Shown here one piece after another: positions 9,039 through 16,540 of a DNA stretch of 42,303 nucleotides; the first letter of the stretch is position 1, and each line of letters starts with the position of its first letter. Source of the stretch: an uncultured Flavobacteriaceae bacterium. Its GTDB lineage: Bacteria; Bacteroidota; Bacteroidia; Flavobacteriales; Flavobacteriaceae. A program made the position numbers and the translations under genes. The stretch covers positions 1 to 42,303 of the forward strand of contig CALGUD010000096.1 of the NCBI GenBank assembly GCA_937901915.1. The letters are read 5' to 3'. The notes beneath the pieces are model-generated. The model did no database searches. It saw nothing but the letters and a program-made list of their open reading frames with translations, and was not told the DNA's origin.

Positions 9039-9073
9039 AAGTCTACTAATTCGATAGACTATTAGTATATTTG
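9039..9073 (+). promoter_or_regulatory. Promoter with overlapping palindromic operator, DUF2061-cysH
   Basis: Two interlocking perfect inverted repeats are present: AGTCTA (9040-9045) with TAGACT (9055-9060), and TACTAAT (9044-9050) with ATTAGTA (9061-9067). The right arm runs into a consensus -7 box TATATTTG (9066-9073). A bound protein would cover the promoter, so a repressor site is likely; the adjacent Rrf2 protein is the natural candidate. Confidence 0.7.
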
Positions 9074-9099
9074 TTTCCGGATTTATTTATATCTATTAT

Positions 9100-9336
9100 A
9101 TGATAGTTGATTTATTCAGGTCAGGAAACACTAAAATTAAAAGAAACAGCCACAAAGTTTCTTTATTTAAAACCATATCATGGCGAATTGTTGGAACACT
9201 GGATACAATGATAATATCATACATACTTACTGGCAACATGAAGATTGCATTAGGTATTGGAAGTATTGAAATAGTTTCAAAAATGATCCTCTATTATTTC
9301 CATGAGAGAGCCTGGAATAAAATAATAAAAGATTAA
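9100..9336 (+). CDS. DUF2061 small membrane protein
   Basis: A 78-residue protein with the DUF2061 signature: KTISWRIVGTLDTMIISYILTG, then a second hydrophobic stretch (IALGIGSIEIVSKMILYYFHERAWNKI) ending in the family's HERAW motif. Two membrane helices are expected. The molecular function of the family is not known, but in Bacteroidota it commonly neighbours sulfate-assimilation genes. Here it lies 4 bp before the PAPS reductase gene and behind the palindromic promoter, which fits a two-gene operon. A role in sulfate or sulfite handling is inference from context. Confidence 0.88.
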   Translation: MIVDLFRSGNTKIKRNSHKVSLFKTISWRIVGTLDTMIISYILTGNMKIALGIGSIEIVSKMILYYFHERAWNKIIKD

Positions 9337-9340
9337 AAGA

Positions 9341-9964
9341 ATGAACATACAGGAAGTAAATAAGGAATTAAGCGGAAAATCTCCGGCAGAAATTGTTAAA
9401 TGGGCATTAGACCAGGCAAAAAAGCCGGTTTTAACAACTAACTTTCGTCCTTACGAAGTAGCAATTATTCATGCTTGTGTAAGTGCCGATAAAAATATTC
9501 CTATAATTTGGTGTGATACCGGGTATAATACCCCGCAAACATACAGACATGCTGAAAAGTTGATAAAGGATCTTAAATTAAATATCCATTTGTATGTACC
9601 TAAGCAAACAGCATCTCACAGAGATGTGGTTATGGGTATTCCGGATGTAGATTCTCCGCTGCATGAAGTATTTACCGAACAGGTAAAGTTAGAACCTTTC
9701 AGGAGGGCCATGAAAGAGCACCGGCCGGATGTATGGTTTACAAATCTCAGAAAAGGACAAACTGCATTTCGGGATTCCTTGGATATAGTTTCCCAGGGAA
9801 CAGATGGAGTGTTAAAAGTGAGCCCTTTCTTTAACTGGTCCGATAAAGAACTGGATGTGTACCTGGAAGAACACAATCTCGAAAACGAATTCAAATATTT
9901 TGATCCAACCAAGGTCCTTGAAAACCGTGAGTGTGGATTACATATTGCCACCACTGAAAAATAA
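9341..9964 (+). CDS. cysH: Phosphoadenylyl-sulfate (PAPS/APS) reductase
   Basis: Reduces activated sulfate to sulfite in assimilatory sulfate reduction. The 207-residue protein contains the PP-loop ATPase-like fold (KPVLTTNFRPYEVAIIHAC, then IPIIWCDTGYNTPQTYRHAE), the FTNLRKGQ segment and the catalytic C-terminal RECGLH motif. The paired-cysteine motifs that bind the 4Fe-4S cluster in APS reductases (CC...CxxC) are absent. It therefore looks like the cluster-free class usually acting on PAPS; the sequence alone does not settle the substrate. It is the last gene of the DUF2061 operon and is followed at once by a strong terminator. cysD, cysN and sulfite reductase genes, which often follow in relatives, are not present in this window. 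Confidence 0.9.
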   Translation: MNIQEVNKELSGKSPAEIVKWALDQAKKPVLTTNFRPYEVAIIHACVSADKNIPIIWCDTGYNTPQTYRHAEKLIKDLKLNIHLYVPKQTASHRDVVMGIPDVDSPLHEVFTEQVKLEPFRRAMKEHRPDVWFTNLRKGQTAFRDSLDIVSQGTDGVLKVSPFFNWSDKELDVYLEEHNLENEFKYFDPTKVLENRECGLHIATTEK

Positions 9965-9971
9965 TTTATCT

Positions 9972-10005
9972 AACTTTTCCGAAGTTTTTAAACTTTGGAA
10001 AAGTT
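9972..10005. terminator. Bidirectional terminator between cysH and a minus-strand gene
   Basis: AACTTTTCC (9972-9980) pairs with GGAAAAGTT (9997-10005), and the inner AAGTTT/AAACTT continues the stem through a G-T pair, giving about 16 bp in all. A/T-rich flanks on both sides suit termination of both converging genes. Confidence 0.85.
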
Positions 10006-10010
10006 TAAAA

Positions 10011-10433
10011 TTATAAATTATCCACAATTATTGGAGATGCATCTGTTTTGTTTTTTACGATTTTCTTCATAAAATCATGTGCTTCCTTAGTTTTAGCAGC
10101 TACTTTTATATAATAATTATCTATATGAATCGAGTATTCCTGGCCACGACTTTGTAGCGCCAGTTTATAGTATGGAATAATTAATGCAAATGTTTCCAAC
10201 AAAGATCGGAACCGGACTATAATGCCTTTGGGCCGTAATTCTATATTACAACTATCAAGGTTATTATCCAGTATGAGCAAATTATAAATTTGAATGCTGG
10301 AAGATGTAATAATCAATTTCGGAGAGCCAATTCGGCCCATCTGTATTCTTTCTTTCAAAGCATACGATTTCCCGACTTTACTATCTATTTTTTTATATAA
10401 TCCTTCATTTTTATATGATACGTTTACAAGCAT
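10011..10433 (-). CDS. Conserved-looking hypothetical protein, 140 aa
   Basis: A soluble 140-residue protein with no signal peptide or membrane segment. I recognise no domain. The composition is mixed alpha/beta: strands around KLIITSSSIQIYNLLIL and GIIVRFRSLLETFALIIPYYKLAL, and a C-terminal helix HDFMKKIVKN. This resembles small PH-like or regulatory domains, but no family can be named. It diverges from argS, and an 8-bp inverted repeat and a TATCTTTA -7-like box lie in the shared upstream region. Codon use and base composition match its neighbours, so it is likely a resident gene. Confidence 0.7.
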   Translation of the reverse strand: MLVNVSYKNEGLYKKIDSKVGKSYALKERIQMGRIGSPKLIITSSSIQIYNLLILDNNLDSCNIELRPKGIIVRFRSLLETFALIIPYYKLALQSRGQEYSIHIDNYYIKVAAKTKEAHDFMKKIVKNKTDASPIIVDNL

Positions 10434-10457
10434 ATACTTACTAAGTGTTTTTATTAA

Positions 10458-10506
10458 TTAACGGTTATCTATAAAGATACCATTTTATATAGTTTTTTAC
10501 CGTTAA
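10458..10506. promoter_or_regulatory. Long-spaced inverted repeat in the argS divergent promoter
   Basis: TTAACGGT (10458-10465) and ACCGTTAA (10499-10506) are perfect 8-bp arms 33 bp apart. Between them, TATCTATAAAGATA is a smaller palindrome that includes a minus-strand TATCTTTA -7-like box (10472-10479) for the 140-aa gene. The layout suits a dimer or looping regulator; function is inferred. Confidence 0.45.
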
Positions 10507-10536
10507 CCAAAGCTTAAAAACTTAAATCATAATAGT

Positions 10537-10544
10537 TATCTTTG
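10537..10544 (+). promoter_or_regulatory. -7 box of the argS promoter
   Basis: TATCTTTG fits TAnnTTTG exactly and lies 20 bp before the argS ATG, predicting a short leader. Confidence 0.65.
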
Positions 10545-10564
10545 CACCTAAAATTTTTGAATTA

Positions 10565-12349
10565 ATGGATATTCAGGGTGTTCTAACCACAAAAGTCAAA
10601 GAAGCAGTAAACAGTATATTTCATATAAAATTAGAATCGGTAGAATTTCAACCTACCCGAAAAGATTTTGAAGGTGATATTACTGTAGTGATTTTTCCCT
10701 TGCTTAAAGTAATAAAAGGAAATCCGCAGGTAATCGGGGAACAAATCGGCGATTATTTGGTTGAAAATGTTGAAGAAATAAACCGTTTTAATGTAATTAA
10801 AGGATTTCTTAATTTAGTGATTGATGATTCTTTTTACATTAATTTCTTCAACAGCATAAAATCAGACGAAAGTTATGGCTTATTAACCCCAGATCCTAAA
10901 AGTAAAGCCATAATGGTGGAATATTCTTCGCCAAATACAAACAAACCCTTGCATTTGGGCCACATCAGAAATAATCTTTTAGGATATTCAGTATCAGAAA
11001 TTTTAAAAGCAGCAGGTAGAAAAGTATATAAAACCCAGATTATAAATGACCGGGGGATCCATATATGTAAATCTATGGTGGCCTATCAAAAATTTGGTAA
11101 GGGTGAAACACCGGAGTTAGCAGGGATAAAAGGAGATAAACTGGTTGGTAATTACTATGTAAAGTTTGATAAAACATACAAGTCAGAAATTGAAACACTT
11201 GTTGCAGAGGGTATTGAAAAAAAAGAAGCAGAACAATCTGCTCCTATTTTACTTGAAGCCCAGGAAATGCTCCGTAAATGGGAAGCAGGGGACGAAGAAG
11301 TTGTTTCACTCTGGAAAACAATGAACCAATGGGTGTATGACGGTTTTGAAACAACTTATAAAAACCTGGGAGTAGATTTTGATTACCTGTATTATGAAAG
11401 CAATACTTACTTATTGGGTAAAGATGTGGTTGCTGAAGGCCTTAAAAGAGGAGTTTTTATTCAAAAGGATGATGGCAGCGTCTGGTGCGACCTTACAGAT
11501 GAAGGTTTAGACGAAAAAATTGTATTGCGTTCTGATGGTACAGCAGTATATATGACGCAGGATATCGGAACAGCTATTCAACGGGTAAAAGACCATCCGG
11601 ATGTTGGTGGTATGGTATACACGGTAGGAAATGAGCAGGATTATCATTTTAAAGTATTGTTTCTTATTCTTAAAAAACTAGGGTACGACTGGGCAGATAA
11701 TCTTTACCATCTAAGTTACGGAATGGTGGATTTACCTAGCGGTAAAATGAAGAGTAGGGAAGGTACTGTTGTTGATGCAGATGACCTGATGCTGGAAATG
11801 ACCCAAACTGCCAGAGAAATATCCGAAGAATTAGGAAAACTTGAAGGGTATACCAAAACTGAAAAAAAAGAACTCCATAAAATGATAGGTTTAGGAGCTT
11901 TAAAGTACTACATCTTAAAAGTAGATCCAAAGAAACGAATACTTTTTAACCCCGAAGAGTCCGTTGATTTTGCAGGAAATACTGGGCCGTTTATTCAATA
12001 TACCTATGCCCGTATACAATCTATTTTAAGAAAAGCAGATTTTGATTATAGTACTATAATTTCGGCAGAAGGGTATCAATTACATCAAAAAGAAAAGGAG
12101 TTATTAAAACAAGTTCAGTTGTTTCCTGAAGTGATTCAGAATGCTGCGGAAAATTACAGTCCGGCATTTATTGCCAATTACACCTATGACCTTACAAAGG
12201 AGTTCAATTCTTTTTATCAAAGCATCCCTATTCTGGGTGTAGAAGATAATATTCAAAAAATATTCAGGGTACAGCTTTCCAAAAAAGTGGGTGATGTAAT
12301 TGCTTTGTCCTTCAGATTTTTAGGCATTGAAGTGCCGGAAAGAATGTAA
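10565..12349 (+). CDS. argS: Arginyl-tRNA synthetase
   Basis: Charges tRNA-Arg with arginine in the cytoplasm. The 594-residue class I synthetase has the N-terminal additional domain (about 1-110) and the HIGH-type motif in NTNKPLHLGHIRNN (near 129). The KMSKS-equivalent is GKMKSREGTVV (near 394), and the C-terminal DALR anticodon-binding domain contains GNTGPFIQYTYARIQSIL. Full length for the bacterial enzyme. It has its own -7 box and sits apart from the arginine-catabolic genes, so proximity to them is probably incidental. Confidence 0.97.
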   Translation: MDIQGVLTTKVKEAVNSIFHIKLESVEFQPTRKDFEGDITVVIFPLLKVIKGNPQVIGEQIGDYLVENVEEINRFNVIKGFLNLVIDDSFYINFFNSIKSDESYGLLTPDPKSKAIMVEYSSPNTNKPLHLGHIRNNLLGYSVSEILKAAGRKVYKTQIINDRGIHICKSMVAYQKFGKGETPELAGIKGDKLVGNYYVKFDKTYKSEIETLVAEGIEKKEAEQSAPILLEAQEMLRKWEAGDEEVVSLWKTMNQWVYDGFETTYKNLGVDFDYLYYESNTYLLGKDVVAEGLKRGVFIQKDDGSVWCDLTDEGLDEKIVLRSDGTAVYMTQDIGTAIQRVKDHPDVGGMVYTVGNEQDYHFKVLFLILKKLGYDWADNLYHLSYGMVDLPSGKMKSREGTVVDADDLMLEMTQTAREISEELGKLEGYTKTEKKELHKMIGLGALKYYILKVDPKKRILFNPEESVDFAGNTGPFIQYTYARIQSILRKADFDYSTIISAEGYQLHQKEKELLKQVQLFPEVIQNAAENYSPAFIANYTYDLTKEFNSFYQSIPILGVEDNIQKIFRVQLSKKVGDVIALSFRFLGIEVPERM

Positions 12350-12418
12350 TTTTTTGCAATTTTTCTATACTAAGAAAAAAATAGTATATTACAAGAGAAA
12401 ATCTAACCAGCCATTTTA

Positions 12419-13576
12419 ATGTATAGTATCAAAAAAGTAAGATCTTTCTTATTTTTATTCTCTGTCTTTATTTTAGGATGTATTGATCCTGCAACACCAG
12501 AATATGATTTGATAAGTGACCTTCTTTATATAGAAGGTTTTGCGTCAACAGAAGCAGGAAATTCATATGCTGTAATATCTCAATCCATAATATTCAGCAG
12601 TGGTACCGGAAGTGATGTGTTCATAGACGATGCAAATGTTTCTTTTGTAAATACAGCTACCAATGAACAAGTAATCCTGAATTTTGAAGACGATTATTAT
12701 GTCCCCCCTGATGACTTTGCAGTCTCTGTAGGTGAAACCTGGGTTCTGGAAGTTAATCTCTCAAATGGCAAAAGGTATGTTTCATCTCCTGAAATAGTAT
12801 TAGAGCCTGTGCCAATTAAAGGTATAGAAGCCAATTACAACCCTGAGCTTGTTTTTAATGAACTTATGAACTCATATGTTCCGGGGCATGTTATTTCAGT
12901 AAGTTTCGATGACCCTCAAAATACGCCTAACTATTATTATTGGAATTTTCGCTCTTTTGAAAAAATTACGACTTGTATGAAATGTGAAGGAGGAATATTC
13001 AGAAACGGAATTTGCGAGAGTTATGGATATCAGCCTAATGTAAAAAGTTATTATGAATATTTATGTGAAACCGAGTGTTGGCAAATACGTAGAGCGGAAA
13101 ATATTAAAATATATTCAGATGAATTAAGCGATGGCCTTTCTGTAGACAATGCACATGCAGCAGATATTCTTTTATATACGAAACAAAATATTTTAGTTGA
13201 AATGCAACAAATTTCTCTATCGGTTTCTGCATATAATTACTATAAAATAATCCGGGATATCGTACAAAATAATAGTAGTTTCAATGCCCCTCCTCCGGCA
13301 GCTTTAATTGGAAATATATACAATCCTGATGATAGTGAGGAGTATGTTTTGGGAAGATTCACAGCTGCAGCTTCTGTCAAAGAGAGTATTTTTATTGAGC
13401 GAGGAAATATTCCGGATGAGTCTATTGAAGGATCTCAACCCATACAGCTTGAAGGATGTGAGGTTTGTGTAATGGATGGTGTCGCATGCGGTACTTCAGA
13501 ATGTCCAATCTTTACTGTTCCTTGTGAAGAAAGAAGAGATAGAACTGGAATCATGCCTCCTGGATGGATCGAATAA
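12419..13576 (+). CDS. DUF4249 outer-membrane lipoprotein
   Basis: A 385-residue lipoprotein: basic N-terminus, hydrophobic core and lipobox ILGC (Cys21). The body matches the DUF4249 pattern of beta-rich lipoproteins encoded directly before TonB-dependent receptors, with the closing C...C...RTGIMPPGWIE. The receptor gene begins 9 bp downstream, so the two should form one operon and one complex, the lipoprotein acting as a surface lid or capture protein. Unusual is the cysteine content: two clusters, CMKCEGGIFRNGIC with CETEC, and CEVCVMDGVACGTSEC...C, twelve Cys outside the lipobox. This suggests disulfides or metal binding in the surface-exposed part. The ligand is unknown. Confidence 0.87.
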   Translation: MYSIKKVRSFLFLFSVFILGCIDPATPEYDLISDLLYIEGFASTEAGNSYAVISQSIIFSSGTGSDVFIDDANVSFVNTATNEQVILNFEDDYYVPPDDFAVSVGETWVLEVNLSNGKRYVSSPEIVLEPVPIKGIEANYNPELVFNELMNSYVPGHVISVSFDDPQNTPNYYYWNFRSFEKITTCMKCEGGIFRNGICESYGYQPNVKSYYEYLCETECWQIRRAENIKIYSDELSDGLSVDNAHAADILLYTKQNILVEMQQISLSVSAYNYYKIIRDIVQNNSSFNAPPPAALIGNIYNPDDSEEYVLGRFTAAASVKESIFIERGNIPDESIEGSQPIQLEGCEVCVMDGVACGTSECPIFTVPCEERRDRTGIMPPGWIE

Positions 13577-13585
13577 TTAGTATTT

Positions 13586-15991
13586 ATGAAAGCAAATTAT
13601 ATTTTATTTATATTATTTTTTCTTACTTCTCCTCTCTGTTTATTGGCTCAATCCGGTGAACATGAAGTTACGATTGAGGTGAGTGACTTATATACTGGTA
13701 CTCCTATAGAAAATGCAACAATTTTCATAAAACCTTGTGAATGTGGAGGGGTTACCGATAGCAATGGTTTTTACACTACAACACTGCCTGAAGGTGAGTA
13801 CAGGATTCATATCTCTCATATTAATTATACCGAAAGAACTGAATCTGTTAACTTAAATAAAGATTATTCTTTAAAGATAGGGCTTGTTGAAAATGAAGAA
13901 CAATTGTCAGAGGTTATTATCACTGCCAAAAAAACAAACGATAATTTAAGGTCTCCCGAAATGGGTGTTGTAAACTTAGAGTCCCAGGATCTTAAAAAAA
14001 TTCCCGCACCTCTTGGAGAGTTTGATGTACTTCGAAGTATGACTTTACTTGCCGGTGTAAATAATGCAGGGGAAGTAAGTAATGGAATTTCAATCAGGGG
14101 AAGTAATTTAGATCAGAATTTAATATTATATGATTATGCCCCTATATTTAATCCAACTCATTTATTTGGACTTTTCTCAGTTTTTACTCCGGATATGATT
14201 TCATCTACAGACTTATATAAAGCTAATATTCCAGCCCGTTACGGAGGCAGAATAGCATCAGTGGTAGATGTAAAAGTCAAAAACCCGTATGTAGATAAAC
14301 TTAAATTAAGCGGCGGGGTAGGATTAGTTTCCAGCAGACTGGCCATAGAAACTCCTATAATAAAAGATAAACTAATGTTAGGAGCTGGTATAAGAGGAGG
14401 TTTTACAGGCTTTTTATTACCTGTCGTTTCCAAAAGATTAAAAAAAACAAAAGCTAGATTTGCTGATGGTACTTTTAAACTCTTATACCTTCCAACAGAA
14501 AATGATCAAGTCTCTTTTACAGGATTTTATAGCACGGATTTTTATCAGTTAGACTTAATAACTCAAATTGAGAATATTAACTCCTCATCAAATCAATATA
14601 GGTTTTCAACTATGAACGGCACTTTAAACTGGTTGCATACTTTTAATAGTAAGACCAGTTTAAAAACGGTGTTGGTAGGAAGTAAGTATAAACCTGAACT
14701 TATCTTTCCGGAAGCAGAAAGCAGTAATGAAATTGTTTTTGATTCAGAAATAAATTATTGGAGCATTACTTCTGAAATGATTAAAAAAGTCAGCGAGACC
14801 TTTGACTATTATGGTGGAATACAAGCTACACGTTATAAAATTTCTCCGGGTAGTTTAGATCCCGGGAATTCAACAAATGTTCATCCTGTAACATTAAATG
14901 CAGAAACTAGCTATGAGTTGTCGCCCTTTGCAAATATAAATTGGAAACCCCTTAAAGACCTGGAAATTTCAGCGGGGTTAAGGTATACACATTATTTGTT
15001 TGTAGGGCCTTACACATTGGCTACATATGATGATATGGGAAATATTATAAATACTGCAGACTTTGAAGAAAATAAAAAGGTAAATAGTTATGATGGGTTG
15101 GAACCACGCATTGGAGCTTCAATGATGTTAACTGAAAATTTATCTGTAAAAACCAGCTATGCCCGTTTAAATCAGTATTTACATAATATATATAACAGTA
15201 CTTCTCCAATACCAACTTCCCGATGGAAAACTTCGGATCCTTTTATTAAACCTCAAACCGGAGATAGTTATAGCTTAGGACTCTATAGAAACTTTAATGA
15301 TAATGCTATAGAAATGAGTTTGGAAGGTTATTATAAAACAATGAGTAACGTATTAACCTATAAACCTGGTGCCGATTTTTTTCTTGAAGATTTTATAGAA
15401 CAAGATGTAGTGCAAGGGCAGGGAAGAGCTTATGGTCTGGAATATACATTCAGGAAGCCTAACGGCAGAGTAAACGGATGGTTTAATTATACATGGTCAA
15501 GAAGCTTTATGCGTTCTCATAATGAAGCTTTAGGGGATCGGATTAATAACAATAAGTGGTTTTCTTCAGATTTTGATATACCGCATGTGTTGAATGCCAC
15601 TTTAAATTTGGAAAGTAATTCATATAACACCCTAAGTTTTAATTTTACCATGCAAAGTGGTCGGCCTTATACTGTAGCAAATGGATTTTTTAATAACGAG
15701 GGAATAGATATACCTATTTTCTTAGAACGAAATAATGCCCGCCTTCGCACTTATCATCGTTTGGATCTGTCATGGAAAATTAAAAGTAGTCTTGACAAAA
15801 ATGCGAAATGGAAAAGCGATTGGACATTTTCAGTGTACAATGTGTATGCACGTAAAAACCCTTTCAATAAATATTATTCACAATTACAAGCTACAAGCTC
15901 AGAATTTATTAGTGGGCCTTTAAGTTCTTTTGAAATCTATATAATGAATTCACCACTCTTTGCTTTAAGCTATAATTTCACATTTAACTAA
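13586..15991 (+). CDS. TonB-dependent receptor with carboxypeptidase-regulatory-like domain
   Basis: An 801-residue outer-membrane receptor. The signal peptide (about 1-21, ending LLAQ) is followed by a carboxypeptidase-regulatory-like beta domain (about 27-110: VEVSDLYTGTPIENATIFIKP...). The plug comes next (about 125-240; SNGISIRGSNLDQNLILYDYAPIFNPTHLFGLFSVF), then a 22-strand barrel ending in an aromatic strand (LFALSYNFTFN). It is the smaller, DUF4249-partnered class, lacks an STN domain and so is not expected to signal to an anti-sigma factor. The substrate is not evident; no neighbouring enzyme points to one. Confidence 0.93.
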   Translation: MKANYILFILFFLTSPLCLLAQSGEHEVTIEVSDLYTGTPIENATIFIKPCECGGVTDSNGFYTTTLPEGEYRIHISHINYTERTESVNLNKDYSLKIGLVENEEQLSEVIITAKKTNDNLRSPEMGVVNLESQDLKKIPAPLGEFDVLRSMTLLAGVNNAGEVSNGISIRGSNLDQNLILYDYAPIFNPTHLFGLFSVFTPDMISSTDLYKANIPARYGGRIASVVDVKVKNPYVDKLKLSGGVGLVSSRLAIETPIIKDKLMLGAGIRGGFTGFLLPVVSKRLKKTKARFADGTFKLLYLPTENDQVSFTGFYSTDFYQLDLITQIENINSSSNQYRFSTMNGTLNWLHTFNSKTSLKTVLVGSKYKPELIFPEAESSNEIVFDSEINYWSITSEMIKKVSETFDYYGGIQATRYKISPGSLDPGNSTNVHPVTLNAETSYELSPFANINWKPLKDLEISAGLRYTHYLFVGPYTLATYDDMGNIINTADFEENKKVNSYDGLEPRIGASMMLTENLSVKTSYARLNQYLHNIYNSTSPIPTSRWKTSDPFIKPQTGDSYSLGLYRNFNDNAIEMSLEGYYKTMSNVLTYKPGADFFLEDFIEQDVVQGQGRAYGLEYTFRKPNGRVNGWFNYTWSRSFMRSHNEALGDRINNNKWFSSDFDIPHVLNATLNLESNSYNTLSFNFTMQSGRPYTVANGFFNNEGIDIPIFLERNNARLRTYHRLDLSWKIKSSLDKNAKWKSDWTFSVYNVYARKNPFNKYYSQLQATSSEFISGPLSSFEIYIMNSPLFALSYNFTFN

Positions 15992-16012
15992 ACAGAAATT
16001 ATTTGCCTCAAG

Positions 16013-16064
16013 TGTGATAATTTTGTTAAAATTATTTCTGATGAAAATAATTGTTGTATCTTTA
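16013..16064 (+). promoter_or_regulatory. Promoter cassette of small RNA copy A
   Basis: Conserved upstream box TGTGATAaTTTTGTTAAA (16013-16030) plus a TATTT tail, then a -7-like TATCTTTA at 16057-16064. The same two blocks occur at the same distances before copies B and C, while the sequence between them is not conserved. Confidence 0.7.
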
Positions 16065-16069
16065 GAATG

Positions 16070-16198
16070 AGAGAGACAAATAATGTGATTAAAGTAACTG
16101 TACAACTTTTATATTAAAAAGTTAAGTACGATTTTCCACGGGAGAAGTTCCGGGAAATCTATCAGGTGAAATAACATGTTTTTTGTCTCTTTATTTTT
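16070..16198 (+). ncRNA. Structured small RNA, copy A
   Basis: Predicted RNA of about 128 nt that starts just after the -7 box and is closed by pairing of its own ends: AGAGACAAA (16072-16080) with TTTGTCTCT (16182-16190). A second stem, ATGTGATT/AATAACAT with one mismatch, follows. Two hairpins fill the inside: H1 16100-16129 (GTAC/GTAC outer, AACTTTT/AAAAGTT inner) and H2 16130-16159 (GATTTTCC/GGAAATC outer, CGGGA/TTCCG inner). A T-run (16191-16198) follows the closing stem and should act as terminator. The H1-H2 junction AGTACGATTT is shared with the other copies. No open reading frame of note is present. It may belong to the Flavo-1 or 6S classes; I cannot test this. Confidence 0.75.
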
Positions 16199-16264
16199 AG
16201 TAAAATATCATCTACATTAATTTTATAAGCTTTTCGAGTCAGAATATCATCATCACTATTCAAA

Positions 16265-16316
16265 TGTGATAGTTTTGTTAAAGTTATTTTTAGAATGAAT
16301 TTTTTTTCTATCTTTA
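16265..16316 (+). promoter_or_regulatory. Promoter cassette of small RNA copy B
   Basis: TGTGATAgTTTTGTTAAA (16265-16282), TATTT tail and TATCTTTA (16309-16316), with the same block spacing as copy A. Confidence 0.7.
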
Positions 16317-16321
16317 AGATA

Positions 16322-16453
16322 GAAGAGACAAATTATATAGTTAGAGTAGCTGTGCTTAACTCGTTCGTAACGGATTAAAGTACAATTTACGAGGAAGGTT
16401 CCTGTAAATTCTAGATGTGAAATAAAGAAAATATAATTTGTCTCTTTATTTTT
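16322..16453 (+). ncRNA. Structured small RNA, copy B
   Basis: Second copy, about 130 nt. The closing stem is a perfect 15 bp: AGAGACAAATTATAT (16324-16338) with ATATAATTTGTCTCT (16431-16445), followed by a TTATTTTT tail. H1 is 16351-16384 (TGTGCTTAA with TTAAAGTACA, one bulge, capped by CGTT/AACG). H2 is 16384-16410 (AATTTAC/GTAAATT outer, AGGA/TCCT inner). The loop and stem sequences of H1 and H2 differ strongly from copies A and C although the shape is kept, which is what selection on structure predicts. The junction AGTACAATTT and the 3' segment GTGAAATAA are shared with copy A. Confidence 0.75.
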
Positions 16454-16540
16454 CTGCAAACTTTTATTCACACAATTATTAGATAAAGTATCATTGTAAA
16501 AAGAGTTGCTCTTAAATGAAACTATTATTAAAATAAACGC

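Larger units (their letters stand above)
15992..16540. other. Intergenic region carrying two small-RNA copies
   Basis: No protein-coding gene is supported over these 549 bp. The region is filled by copies A and B of the repeated promoter/RNA cassette described separately, with a 66-bp spacer between the A tail and the B promoter and about 87 bp after B before the oxidoreductase gene. Confidence 0.75.

Noticed and set aside
9341..9964. APS reductase with 4Fe-4S cluster
   Set aside because: The paired-cysteine motifs needed for the cluster are absent; only the catalytic RECGLH Cys is conserved.
16013..16064. Standard -33/-7 sigma-A promoter for the small RNAs using TTTTG as -33
   Set aside because: The distance to the -7 box is 31 bp in copy A and equal in B, too long for the normal 18-21 bp.
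16256..16471. 71-residue open frame on the minus strand over RNA copy B
   Set aside because: It is antisense to the structured RNA and its promoter, has a low-complexity sequence and does not occur over copies A or C.
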